Shown here: positions 1 to 9,143 of the stretch, piece after piece | Layout: every line of letters starts with the position of its first letter | How positions within the stretch are numbered: the stretch's first letter is position 1 | DNA from: Oxalobacteraceae bacterium | GTDB taxonomy: Bacteria > Pseudomonadota > Gammaproteobacteria > Burkholderiales > Burkholderiaceae_D | Assembly: GCA_947466695.1 (NCBI GenBank) | Contig: CANIFC010000007.1 | Span: forward strand, 1 to 34,600 | Reading direction: 5' to 3' | DNA length: 34,600 bases | Notes under the pieces: model-generated | The model's input: the letters and a program-made list of their open reading frames with translations, nothing else | Told to the model about the DNA's origin: nothing | Database searches by the model: none | Made by a program: the position numbers and the translations under genes

Positions 1-1117
1 CATAATTGTCTTCATCAATGTAATAGGTACGTTTGGAATACACATGGCGCATACCCGGCTTGAGTGTTGCCTCGACGACCCAGACCCGGTGCAATTCCCA
101 GCGTTCGCACGCCGGATTAACATTTTTTTGCTTGAACTGCATTTCCCCCTTGCATTCGAAATTGAATTTGTAGCTGTTATAAGGAATGTACATTTCCTTT
201 TTTTCCACCAGCTTGAAATCAAACCTGTCCATTTTTCCGGAGAACATGAATAGTTCGTCATACAGAATCACGCCACCCAGCGCTGAAACCGGCGTATCGT
301 AGACAAATTCCGGTGCCAGCTTGACCCGGCGCTGACCCGGCGTATAACTCCAGGCGCGGCGTGGCTTCTCGACAGTGTCGAGATAATCGGCAATCATTTC
401 AGCCTGCCCGGACTTACGCGCCGGTGCATTGGTAATGGCATACGCGCGCCAGTACAGTTGCGGGTCGCGATCCGCGATTTTAGTCTGGTAATAAGGCTTT
501 TCGACTTTGGTGAACTGCTCTGATGTCAGGGTTGGCCGGCCGTTGGCATCGACAATCCATGAACGTCCGCTTTCCGTTGTAAAACCGGTGTCGCCAACAT
601 AACGCAACAGCACATTCCACATCACTTCATAGCCAGTTTTTGGTATTGGAAATGGCAGGCCGCCACGGCAGGCGGTATCAACGGCGTAATTATTTTTCTC
701 CAGCTTGCACGCGGTGGCATTACGCACTGTCGCCTTCAGCACGCTGTCGGGCAATGCTGTACTGCGATGGGTCGGATAGATGTCGAGGTAATACTCCGGA
801 TTTTGCGCCAGCAGTTTCATCTGTCCGGCACTGAGCTTGTCGGCATACTGCGCGGCATTTTTACCATCGATCCGTAAAACCGCCTTGTCGGCCTTGTACG
901 GGTCACTCCAGTAACCGCTGTTGGGTTTAAAGTCGGACGGTGCCACCGTCAGGCCACCGGTATAGGCGGGAATAGTGCCCTCCTTGTTGCCAGCCTTGAT
1001 GGCGCCAAATTCAGTGAGCGAGGTGCCCAGTTGCCGGGCCTCCTCGGGTGAGACCGCTGCCAATGCCGGTGCGGAAAGACCCGCGAATGCAAGCCAGAGT
1101 ATTTTATGGATGTTCAT
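1..1117 (-). CDS. DUF1329 family outer-membrane/periplasmic protein (partial, 3' end beyond window)
   Basis: Reverse-strand frame from ATG at 1117 (MNIHKILWLAFAGLSAPALA signal peptide, then SPEEARQLGTSLTEFGAIKAGNKEGTIPAYTGGL) stays open to position 1, with ...PGMRHVYSKRTYYIDEDNY near the edge; next to DUF1302 as usual. Not in the ORF track because it is truncated. Confidence 0.88.
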   Translation of the reverse strand, partial: MNIHKILWLAFAGLSAPALAAVSPEEARQLGTSLTEFGAIKAGNKEGTIPAYTGGLTVAPSDFKPNSGYWSDPYKADKAVLRIDGKNAAQYADKLSAGQMKLLAQNPEYYLDIYPTHRSTALPDSVLKATVRNATACKLEKNNYAVDTACRGGLPFPIPKTGYEVMWNVLLRYVGDTGFTTESGRSWIVDANGRPTLTSEQFTKVEKPYYQTKIADRDPQLYWRAYAITNAPARKSGQAEMIADYLDTVEKPRRAWSYTPGQRRVKLAPEFVYDTPVSALGGVILYDELFMFSGKMDRFDFKLVEKKEMYIPYNSYKFNFECKGEMQFKQKNVNPACERWELHRVWVVEATLKPGMRHVYSKRTYYIDEDNY

Positions 1118-1137
1118 GTGTGTTTCCTCAATGGGTC

Positions 1138-2820
1138 TTAAAATGCAGCCTTGAATGTGAATGCCAGCCAGCCGCGGTCAGTGGTGCCGACGCTGCCATT
1201 GCCGCCGATGACGGTACTGCCCGTCGGATCATATTTAGGCTGCGCCCTGGTATTGGCGTACTGCAGAGAAAATTCATAATTTTGTGCATACGTCAGCTTG
1301 GTCCCGATTGACCAGGACAAGGATTTTTCATTGCCACCACCGGAGCTAGCGGCGTTACCGCTCAGGCCGTAATTGACCGACATGGGCACGTCCATATCCC
1401 AGGAAGGCATCACTTGCAAATATTGCGGTGTAAAAATAACGGCGAGCGCAGAATAATTACGGGTCGAGCAACCATCGCTTTTATTGCCGGCACCGCCCAG
1501 TGGCGACAGGCAACTGCCATAACCGACGCCATTAAACAGTTCGGCGTGACTGGTCACGCTCAGCAGCCGGCTATAGGCCATTTCCGCCACCAGCACACCG
1601 GTATCCCACAGCTTGGTGGGAGGCAACAGATAGACGCCATTGGCTACCGCGTGCAAGGTGTTACCACGCGGGCCCTGGTTATCGACCGGACTGACCATCG
1701 CCGTATTGAGCGCTCCGCCTTCCCGGTACGATACATCGGTAGCGAAACTGACCGGGCCGATGACCTTGGCCAGACTCAGGCCAAGTAACTTGACGTGGTT
1801 CGGATACACCAGGCGATAGGCGGTAGGTACCGTCCCGTAATTGGGAATGGTCACGAATTTTGTCAGATTGGGAGCGAACCACGGATTGTAATCGTCGAAC
1901 TGCCGGTAATAGGCACCCACAACAGATTCGATCGACTCCACATTGAGCCTGGCGCTCAGGCCAAAATTACCGTGCTTGCGCGGCTTGATAGAATCGGCAT
2001 GCGTCAGGTTGGCGCCAGGTCCGGCAGCCAGACGATCGGGACCCTCAAAAAAGAAGTCGGCCGGAGCAAAGTAAGTGCCGCCATAGGGCAGGCGCGACTC
2101 TTGCCAGTCAACAAAATATTGTGCCGCCAAAGTCAGGCCAGGCGTCACTTGTGTCTTCATGAAAATCTGCGAGACCGGCAGAAATACCTCTTTGGTTTCA
2201 ATGCCCGGGCTGGTGACTGCCTTGACCCCGTCAAGCGGAGACTGTGAATAGGAAATGGCATGCGCCGGGAACAGCAATCCCTCACCAAAATAATTGGTCT
2301 GACGGCCGATTTTCAGATTGACCGGCATCGTCCCGACCTTGAAGTTACTCCAGAGGAAGGCATCGAGAATCTCACCAGAGGGCCCGTTGACGAAGCGCGA
2401 CACGGCTGAGTTGTAGCGATCGTTGTTATAGCTGGTCGAGAAACCTGGCACCAAAGAGCGTACCGACGTATCGTCGTAAGCCTTGTCATACCATGCTGCA
2501 GCACTAACCCGTACACCAAATTGCTTGCGGTAATTAATATCAAATTCGCTCAGCAGGTCGACACGGTTGGTCACCACGTCGCCGCGGCTAAACTTGCCAT
2601 CAGATTCGTCATACGTCGGATTACGCAGGATACGTGCATCCTGCCCGTCGGTACGGACCCCGAGGTTATAACGGACCGTGTTATCCCAACGCACAGTAAG
2701 ATCAGGATTATTAGTCTCAATGCCGATTGCCCCTGCACCACCAGCCCAGGCCGCCAGCACCACTGCACACATCCTGCGCAGCGGGATGCCAGTGATTTGC
2801 TTCACGTTGATGTTTGTCAT
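1138..2820 (-). CDS. DUF1302 family outer-membrane protein
   Basis: Start at MTNINVKQ (2820) preceded by GGAGGAGACAAGATA; signal peptide then ETNNPDLTVRWDNTVRYNLGVR; beta-rich sequence ending in F.FKAAF. Confidence 0.88.
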   Translation of the reverse strand: MTNINVKQITGIPLRRMCAVVLAAWAGGAGAIGIETNNPDLTVRWDNTVRYNLGVRTDGQDARILRNPTYDESDGKFSRGDVVTNRVDLLSEFDINYRKQFGVRVSAAAWYDKAYDDTSVRSLVPGFSTSYNNDRYNSAVSRFVNGPSGEILDAFLWSNFKVGTMPVNLKIGRQTNYFGEGLLFPAHAISYSQSPLDGVKAVTSPGIETKEVFLPVSQIFMKTQVTPGLTLAAQYFVDWQESRLPYGGTYFAPADFFFEGPDRLAAGPGANLTHADSIKPRKHGNFGLSARLNVESIESVVGAYYRQFDDYNPWFAPNLTKFVTIPNYGTVPTAYRLVYPNHVKLLGLSLAKVIGPVSFATDVSYREGGALNTAMVSPVDNQGPRGNTLHAVANGVYLLPPTKLWDTGVLVAEMAYSRLLSVTSHAELFNGVGYGSCLSPLGGAGNKSDGCSTRNYSALAVIFTPQYLQVMPSWDMDVPMSVNYGLSGNAASSGGGNEKSLSWSIGTKLTYAQNYEFSLQYANTRAQPKYDPTGSTVIGGNGSVGTTDRGWLAFTFKAAF

Positions 2821-3354
2821 TATCTTGTCTCCTCCAGTTTGATGGACGGCATGCGCCGCCATAATTTTTTATATCTTTTTTATTCAGAGAGGCACGACCG
2901 TCGAATTTGCATCGTTTTATGATCCATTACTACCTGGATTGGTCTTTTAGTCATTCTCTAATTTAATTTTAGCGTATATTTAATTATAAATAAATACGCA
3001 ATACATATATTTATTATAAAAATTAATCATTTATGTTGTATTTAAATTTTAATAAATACGCATAATATAAATTTTGATTTACCCCGGGCGCCTTTCCGGC
3101 AGCAGAAAAAACGTGTTAATGTACGCCGGAGAATGTATAAAAAGATATTCCCCCATGACAAATGCCATGAACGGCATCACTAGAAAAGCACTCATGAAAG
3201 CGGGAATGAAAGCGGGAATAAAAGTAAGAACGAACGTAATTACGAACAAAATACCAAAAGCGGGAACGAAAGCGATAAGCGCCAGCACAGCAAAAATGAA
3301 CAGATCAGAAAATAAAAAATACGCGAGTAGCCAACGGCAAAATGAGTCAGCCCA

Positions 3355-3828
3355 ATGATTAATCCGATCAAAAAAGAACGTCCACTGGATGAACTCGATC
3401 ACGATATCCTGTCCTTCCTGCGCGCGACGCCACTGGAAACAAACAAGGCGCTGGCAGACAAACTGGCAGTGAGCGAAGTAACGATCGCCGCCCGCATCCG
3501 CGCGCTGGAGACCGACAATGTCATGAAAGTCATGGGACAGTGTGATTTTCGTGCTGCCGGTTACCATGTACTGGCCAACGTCGATATCCGTGTCAGCGGA
3601 CGCCCGGTAGATGAAGTGGCCAGTCAGATCAGCGCCCTTGAACGGGTTGCCGTCGTCAGCATACTGATCGGCGACCCCTCGATTACCTTACTCGTAATGG
3701 CCGCTGATTTGGCTGATTTACAAAATCTGACGATCGATACAATTGCCCATATCCCTGGCGTGCGCGCCATCGAGACCATGATATTCACGGAAATCATCAA
3801 GTACCGCAGTGAGTTCGTGAATCTATGA
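3355..3828 (+). CDS. Lrp/AsnC family transcriptional regulator (first of tandem pair)
   Basis: LDELDHDILSFLRATPLETNKALADKLAVSEVTIAARIRALE HTH, followed by RAM-like domain. Confidence 0.85.
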   Translation: MINPIKKERPLDELDHDILSFLRATPLETNKALADKLAVSEVTIAARIRALETDNVMKVMGQCDFRAAGYHVLANVDIRVSGRPVDEVASQISALERVAVVSILIGDPSITLLVMAADLADLQNLTIDTIAHIPGVRAIETMIFTEIIKYRSEFVNL

Positions 3829-4310
3829 AAGCCGACATGAAAATAGACGAAACCGACAGCGCCATCATCGCATTGCTGCGCGAAAACGGACGTATGAGCA
3901 ACCGCGAAGTAGGACGGGTTCTGAGTGTTTCAGAAGGAACCGTCCGGCTACGGATCAGGAAACTGATCGACGGCAAGGCAATACGCTTGGGTCTGGTCAC
4001 CGATTTTGAGGCAGGTGGTTTTTCCGTGAGCATTGTGATCCGCATCAAGGCCGTACCGACCTCAATCCGCGCGATCGCAGACGTGATTGCGCAAATCGAA
4101 TCCGTCTCGTTTGTCGGACTCACCCTCGGCAATTTCGATATCACGGCCATTTACTTGAGCAGAAGCCGGACCGAAGCGGCTGAGCTGATCAATAACCACA
4201 TTGCCCTCATCGAGGGCGTTCTCGCCGTCGACATCCGCGAACCCGTCAGCATTACCAAGCATCGTTACGATCTGGTGCACACCACACACCACCTGACGCA
4301 GGAAGGGTAA
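3825..4310 (+). CDS. Lrp/AsnC family transcriptional regulator (second of tandem pair)
   Basis: IDETDSAIIALLRENGRMSNREVGRVLSVSEGTVRLRIRKL HTH; start overlaps previous stop (ATGA). Confidence 0.86.
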   Translation: MKADMKIDETDSAIIALLRENGRMSNREVGRVLSVSEGTVRLRIRKLIDGKAIRLGLVTDFEAGGFSVSIVIRIKAVPTSIRAIADVIAQIESVSFVGLTLGNFDITAIYLSRSRTEAAELINNHIALIEGVLAVDIREPVSITKHRYDLVHTTHHLTQEG

Positions 4311-4817
4311 CACGCGCTTGGCATGACTCAATGGCATGCCAGGTAAAGACCGCGGCAAGATTACCACCTCTGCACCACTCTCCCCTAAAAAATGAACATA
4401 TAAAATTTATTTGTTCATTTTATCAAAATAAGTACTGACCTTAGATCAAGCAGTTTACATGTCAAAAATTCAGATTTAGGACAAATTTTGGATAAAATTT
4501 CGATCAAATTGTTATTTTTATGATTTTTTACGAAAAAATTTCGTTTAAATTAGCGTGCAAATTATCGTTTAACGCATGATATCTTCCTGAATAAATATTC
4601 AAATAAATCAATTTCAATTCAATTTCGAATCAATTTTGAATCGAAATTGAATCCGCCAATCAATTTTAAAATAAATAAGTTGAACAAATAATCAATTTAT
4701 GTCTACAATAATAAAAATAAATAATTACTTTTCACCAGTAACCGAAGTGCGCCAGCCGCCTCTGAGTCGGATGGCTGACGCACTTCTGCGCCGCCAACCC
4801 TCTTCTCTGGAGCATTC

Positions 4818-5684
4818 ATGCATATTAACCTCGCTGACAAGCGCGTCATCATCACTGGCGCATCACGCGGCATCGGCCTGGCCATCGCACGCGCCTTTGC
4901 GCAAGAAGGAGCAAAGCTTGCCATCTGCGCCCGCAGCGACACGGCAATACAGGAAAGTGCCGTGCAATTACGCACCAGCGCCAGCGCCGTCATCGCACGC
5001 GCCGTCGATGTCACCGATACCCGGGGCGTACAGGACTTTGTCCAGGAAGTCGTGACGCAATGGGGCGGAGTGGACGTGCTGGTCAATAATGCCGGCCAGG
5101 GGCGCGGCGGCAACCTCGAAACACTGACCCCCGAAGCAATCCTGGAACATGCAAACATCCTGCAGATGGGGCATTTCAGGTTCATCCAGGCCGTGGTTCC
5201 CCATATGCGCCTGCAGCGCTGGGGCCGGATCATTGAAATCAACGCCCTCGCCGGAGCCATTCCTACACCCGATGGCATTCCATCGGTGATCAACAGGGCT
5301 TCCTGCATTGCGCTGTCAAAATCGCTGGGCATGTCACTGCCGAAGGACAATATCCTGGTCAACACTCTCAACATGGGATGGATAGACACCGGACAATGGG
5401 ACCGCCATTTCAACGAGATGCCGGCAGGTTGCACCCGCGAGGAATTTGATGCAATGGTACTCAAGGTGGTACCACTGGGCCGTTTCGGCAAACCGGAAGA
5501 CGTGGCGGGCATGGTCTTGTTCCTGGCGAGCGAGTACGCCAGTTTCATCAGTGCCGCGTCGATCGATATTGCCGGTGGCATGGGCGGGCAAATCGCCTAT
5601 TATCCGCAACTCAAGCGCGACTTCACCGAAGATCTGAAGGCGCGCCTGGCAGCGTCGCGGCTGACCTCAGGCGGACGGGACTAA
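4818..5684 (+). CDS. SDR-fold protein, classical catalytic residues not conserved
   Basis: Rossmann TGASRGIG and NNAG motifs; position of YxxxK reads SVINR; GGAG upstream of start. Confidence 0.85.
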   Translation: MHINLADKRVIITGASRGIGLAIARAFAQEGAKLAICARSDTAIQESAVQLRTSASAVIARAVDVTDTRGVQDFVQEVVTQWGGVDVLVNNAGQGRGGNLETLTPEAILEHANILQMGHFRFIQAVVPHMRLQRWGRIIEINALAGAIPTPDGIPSVINRASCIALSKSLGMSLPKDNILVNTLNMGWIDTGQWDRHFNEMPAGCTREEFDAMVLKVVPLGRFGKPEDVAGMVLFLASEYASFISAASIDIAGGMGGQIAYYPQLKRDFTEDLKARLAASRLTSGGRD

Positions 5685-5768
5685 CTACCGGACTCACTAC
5701 CGGACTCACTACATCAACGGTGCGGGCATCAGGATTGATGCCGGCAACCGGCTGGCCTCCACTGAAGA

Positions 5769-6653
5769 TCAGGTCGATATACCCAAACGTCCGGCGGCCC
5801 GAGCCGCTGTCAGTCGCCGTTTCGGGCCAATCCGGTTACGCAACTCACCAATACCTGCAATAGCAGCAACCACCTCGTCGCCAGGCTGCAAAAAACGGCC
5901 ATCTTCCAGACCGACGCCGCAAGTGGAGCCGGTAAAGATCAGGTCACCGGGACGTAGCTCGATGCGCGCATCGAGAAAATTGAGCAGTTCATCCATCGGA
6001 AAAATCATGTTGCGGCTGTTATCCGACTGACGCATTTCGCCGTTGACTGATAAAGAAAGAGTGAGTTGTGGCTGACCGCCACCGCCCGACTCGTCAAGCG
6101 TCGCAATCCACGGCCCGAGCGGGGCAGTACGGTCAAGCGCCTTTTGCGTGAACAGGTCCAGCGAGCCAAGTTGCCTGCCGGCGTCGCGCGCGCTGATATC
6201 GTTGCCTACCGTGTAACCGAGCAGACAATCGCTCGCTGCCGGAGTATCACCGAGCCGCTGACCCACGACCGCCACCAGCTCCACTTCATAGTCAAGTTGC
6301 TGCGTAACTGCCGGATAGGCGATGTCTTGTCCCGGGTGAACGATCGCACTGTCCGGCTTGATATAGGCGATCGTGTGAGGCGGCGCTTCCTTGCGCCCGA
6401 GACGCGTCAGGTGACTTAAGTAATTGAGGCCAACGCCAAATATGCGTGCGCCAGGATTAACCGGCGCCTGCAGGCGTAAATCAAGTAATGACAAGACCTG
6501 CGGCGCCAGGTCAAAGGCAGATTTATCTCCCTTCGCTGCAACCTGCACCCAGGCCGCGAACGGTGCCCGGATCCGGCGCGCCGTAGCTTGCCCGGGCTCA
6601 ACCAGGGCCCAGAAAATTGCTCCGGCAGCATCAGCGACCAGAGCGATTTTCAT
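5769..6653 (-). CDS. Fumarylacetoacetate hydrolase (FAH) family protein
   Basis: GVGLNYLSHL, QLDYEVELVAVVG, GYTVGNDISARD, GDLIFTGSTCGVG motifs; ATGA overlap with upstream extradiol gene. Confidence 0.9.
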   Translation of the reverse strand: MKIALVADAAGAIFWALVEPGQATARRIRAPFAAWVQVAAKGDKSAFDLAPQVLSLLDLRLQAPVNPGARIFGVGLNYLSHLTRLGRKEAPPHTIAYIKPDSAIVHPGQDIAYPAVTQQLDYEVELVAVVGQRLGDTPAASDCLLGYTVGNDISARDAGRQLGSLDLFTQKALDRTAPLGPWIATLDESGGGGQPQLTLSLSVNGEMRQSDNSRNMIFPMDELLNFLDARIELRPGDLIFTGSTCGVGLEDGRFLQPGDEVVAAIAGIGELRNRIGPKRRLTAARAAGRLGIST

Positions 6654-7624
6654 GTTCCGCTCTTGCTGGCGGGCGCTTCGGTCAATGGCTTCCCTGCCAG
6701 GTATTCCGGGTCGAGTAATTCAGCGGGTGTTCGCACGCTGGGACCCAATATGGGACCGACCAGTTCGTGGCCCCACAGGCTCAGCCGCTCCGGATTGATT
6801 TCATAACCGTCTTCCTGCCAGGGCGCCAGTTCATGAATGGTTTCAATCGCAAAGCCGGAAGGAGAAAAATGATAGAAAGAGACGTGGGGATCCTGTACAT
6901 GCTGACCCAAAGTCATTTGCATGGGAATCTTGCGTTTTTGAACGATGTCATAGGTTTCCCCCAAATCGCGCATGCTCTCTACGAACATCCCCATGTGCTG
7001 GATGCCCATGCGCCCGGGGCCCTGGCCATAACCGATATCGTGACTGGTAAAGGTATTGAGCCTGGCGCGGAAAAACCCGGTTCGTCCCTTGCCTGCGCCC
7101 GCACCATACCATTGAAAGCCCATGATTTTTGTCAGAAAATGATCCAGTTCTGCCGTGTACTCGGGCGTAATGAGCACGACATGGCCGACCCCACGCTTGC
7201 CGGTGATAAAACCGCCGTGTGGACGGCCCGGGACAAACGAGCGCGGCAACCATTTCTGGCCATAAAACAATTCGTATTGATAGCCAACCGGATCGCGAAA
7301 ACGAACCACTTCGCGCACCCCGCGCAAGTCGCACAGGGCCTGATCGCCGACCGTCACCTCGACCCCGTGGGCGCGTAATTTCTCCACCCCTGCAACAAAT
7401 TCCAGCCTACCCTTAGCCTCCCAGCCGATGAACATCAGGCGATCGATCGTCCCTGGCTGAAACATCAGCCGGTGACGCCGGTCGTCAGTACGGAAATACA
7501 GCGCGTCCGGCTCTGATTCAGGCGAAGGGGCAATTTGAAAACCCATGACATGGGGTCCGTAATCACGCCACTCCTCGATCCTGGCAGTTTCAAATCCAAG
7601 ATAGCCGATGCCGATGATATCCAT
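6650..7624 (-). CDS. Type I (VOC-fold) extradiol ring-cleavage dioxygenase, BphC/HsaC/DitC-like
   Basis: Two VOC domains; candidate 2-His-1-Glu ligands in GHVVLI, IQHMGM and FAIETIHE. Confidence 0.88.
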   Translation of the reverse strand: MDIIGIGYLGFETARIEEWRDYGPHVMGFQIAPSPESEPDALYFRTDDRRHRLMFQPGTIDRLMFIGWEAKGRLEFVAGVEKLRAHGVEVTVGDQALCDLRGVREVVRFRDPVGYQYELFYGQKWLPRSFVPGRPHGGFITGKRGVGHVVLITPEYTAELDHFLTKIMGFQWYGAGAGKGRTGFFRARLNTFTSHDIGYGQGPGRMGIQHMGMFVESMRDLGETYDIVQKRKIPMQMTLGQHVQDPHVSFYHFSPSGFAIETIHELAPWQEDGYEINPERLSLWGHELVGPILGPSVRTPAELLDPEYLAGKPLTEAPASKSGT

Positions 7625-7663
7625 AGTGTATTTCCTTAAATTAATTGATTCAGGCCAGCTTAC

Positions 7664-8422
7664 CTAGATCGCAAGCAGACCGCCGTCGATCACGATATCG
7701 GATCCGGTCATGAAAGAGGCTGCACTTGAAGCGACAAACAAGGCCATCGCCACTACTTCTTCGGGCTCACCCGGACGATCCATCAGCACGCCATCGAGCA
7801 AGGCCTTGCGGGCGACCGGATTATCGAGAAATGGCCTGGTTCCGGGAGTGGCCACGAAACCGGGGCTGATCGAGACCGCGCGAATACCGACGGGCGCACC
7901 TTCAACTGCCAGTTGGCGGGTGAACGAGACGACACCGCCCTTGGCCGCGGAATGGGCAGAAATACCGGCGACCTTAGAGCCGCCCCACGCGGCCGTGGAT
8001 GAAATGTTGATCACCACCCCCTTGCTGCTGGCGAGATAGTTCCAGGCAAATTTGGTGGTATAGAAAATCAGGTCAAGTTCGTTACGCATGGTGTAACGCC
8101 AGTCTTCAACCGACATCTCGGCAACGGGCGCAAATTTGGCAGCCGAGGCATTGTTGTACAGGATGTCGATCCGGCCATGCTCGGAAAAGGCATTCTCAAC
8201 CCACATCTGCGCCTGATCCGGATCACCCAGATCAACAGGAGCTGCTCCGTACAACTCAAGGCCTTCTGCGCGCAGCAATCTTTGCGTTTCAGCGTGACCT
8301 TCAGTGAATACGTCACAGCCAACAACAATCGCGCCTGCGCGCGCAAAATGCAAAGCGGCAACCCGTCCCTGCCCTCCGCCGGTACCTGTAATGAGGGCAA
8401 CTTTGCCTGAAAATTGTGTCAT
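7664..8422 (-). CDS. Short-chain dehydrogenase/reductase
   Basis: MTQFSGKVALITGTGGGQGRVAALHFARAGA; NNAS; NISSTA; HSAAKGG; AGGAG upstream of ATG at 8422. Confidence 0.88.
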   Translation of the reverse strand: MTQFSGKVALITGTGGGQGRVAALHFARAGAIVVGCDVFTEGHAETQRLLRAEGLELYGAAPVDLGDPDQAQMWVENAFSEHGRIDILYNNASAAKFAPVAEMSVEDWRYTMRNELDLIFYTTKFAWNYLASSKGVVINISSTAAWGGSKVAGISAHSAAKGGVVSFTRQLAVEGAPVGIRAVSISPGFVATPGTRPFLDNPVARKALLDGVLMDRPGEPEEVVAMALFVASSAASFMTGSDIVIDGGLLAI

Positions 8423-8596
8423 GGAATGGATAGCTCCTGATGGCTGGTAAATCATGCTGAAAACAGTATCGGTGGATCTGGCGATACCGGGTTAGCGGCT
8501 TACACCTGAGTATGCCGATAGATACGGACAAGACTAAACGCTGTCAACCGGCACCACAGACCAGCCGTGCGCTGTGCCGTAATTGGCTAGACAGTG

Positions 8597-8821
8597 CTAG
8601 ACAGTGACTGGCTCGATCATGATCGCCTCGGCCGGACACGCTGCTGCGCCCTCCCTGGCGCCTTCTTCCAGTCCGGCAGGAATGACTTCGGCGTCGGTAT
8701 AGACCATGCCCTCGGCATCGAGCTTATAGACTTCCGGGCAAATTACTGCGCACAAGCCATAACCACAGCAACGGCTGCGATCGGTGACCACACGAAATTG
8801 GGTAGTAGTACCTGAACTCAT
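8597..8821 (-). CDS. Single-cluster ferredoxin, probably [3Fe-4S], P450/dioxygenase type
   Basis: RCCGYGLCAVICPEVYKLD...AACPAEAI; about 75 aa; GGAG upstream; divergent from P450 gene. Confidence 0.85.
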   Translation of the reverse strand: MSSGTTTQFRVVTDRSRCCGYGLCAVICPEVYKLDAEGMVYTDAEVIPAGLEEGAREGAAACPAEAIMIEPVTV

Positions 8822-9143
8822 CATGTCTCCAAATTTTTTTTGCACCGGCGGCGCACTTTTGTTTGAATAATTTTGAACACTTTTAAAAAATATGTCAACA
8901 TATTGCAGAAAAAATAAAAATGTTCTTGAACAGATTTAATACACAGACAGTGCTTCAGACTACCTCAAAAATAATACCGTAGCCTTGGAATGCACGCAGA
9001 ACAACAAGAACATCACTTGATTAAATGCGCACATACGAAATAAATATGAGTCATAATAACAAAAAATGTTTAACTATATCCAGGTGCCGGCCTGCCGCCT
9101 GCACTACAGTTGTCGTATCGATTCCCACCTCCAGGAGATCTGC

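Noticed and set aside
3079-3567. 162-aa reverse-strand ORF with repetitive hydrophobic segments
   Set aside because: Overlaps the convincing Lrp gene and owes its length to a 12-bp periodic repeat; no recognisable domain.
4319-4341. Hairpin TGGCATG...CATGCCA after the second lrp gene
   Set aside because: Only 7-bp arms and no T-tract; too weak to call a terminator.
4703-5581. 292-aa reverse-strand ORF
   Set aside because: Antisense to the SDR gene 4818-5684, which has clear motifs and an RBS; composition looks like shadow translation.
5725-5742. GGCATCA-GGAT-TGATGCC hairpin between convergent SDR and FAH genes
   Set aside because: Plausible bidirectional terminator but short stem without T-tract; not called as a feature.
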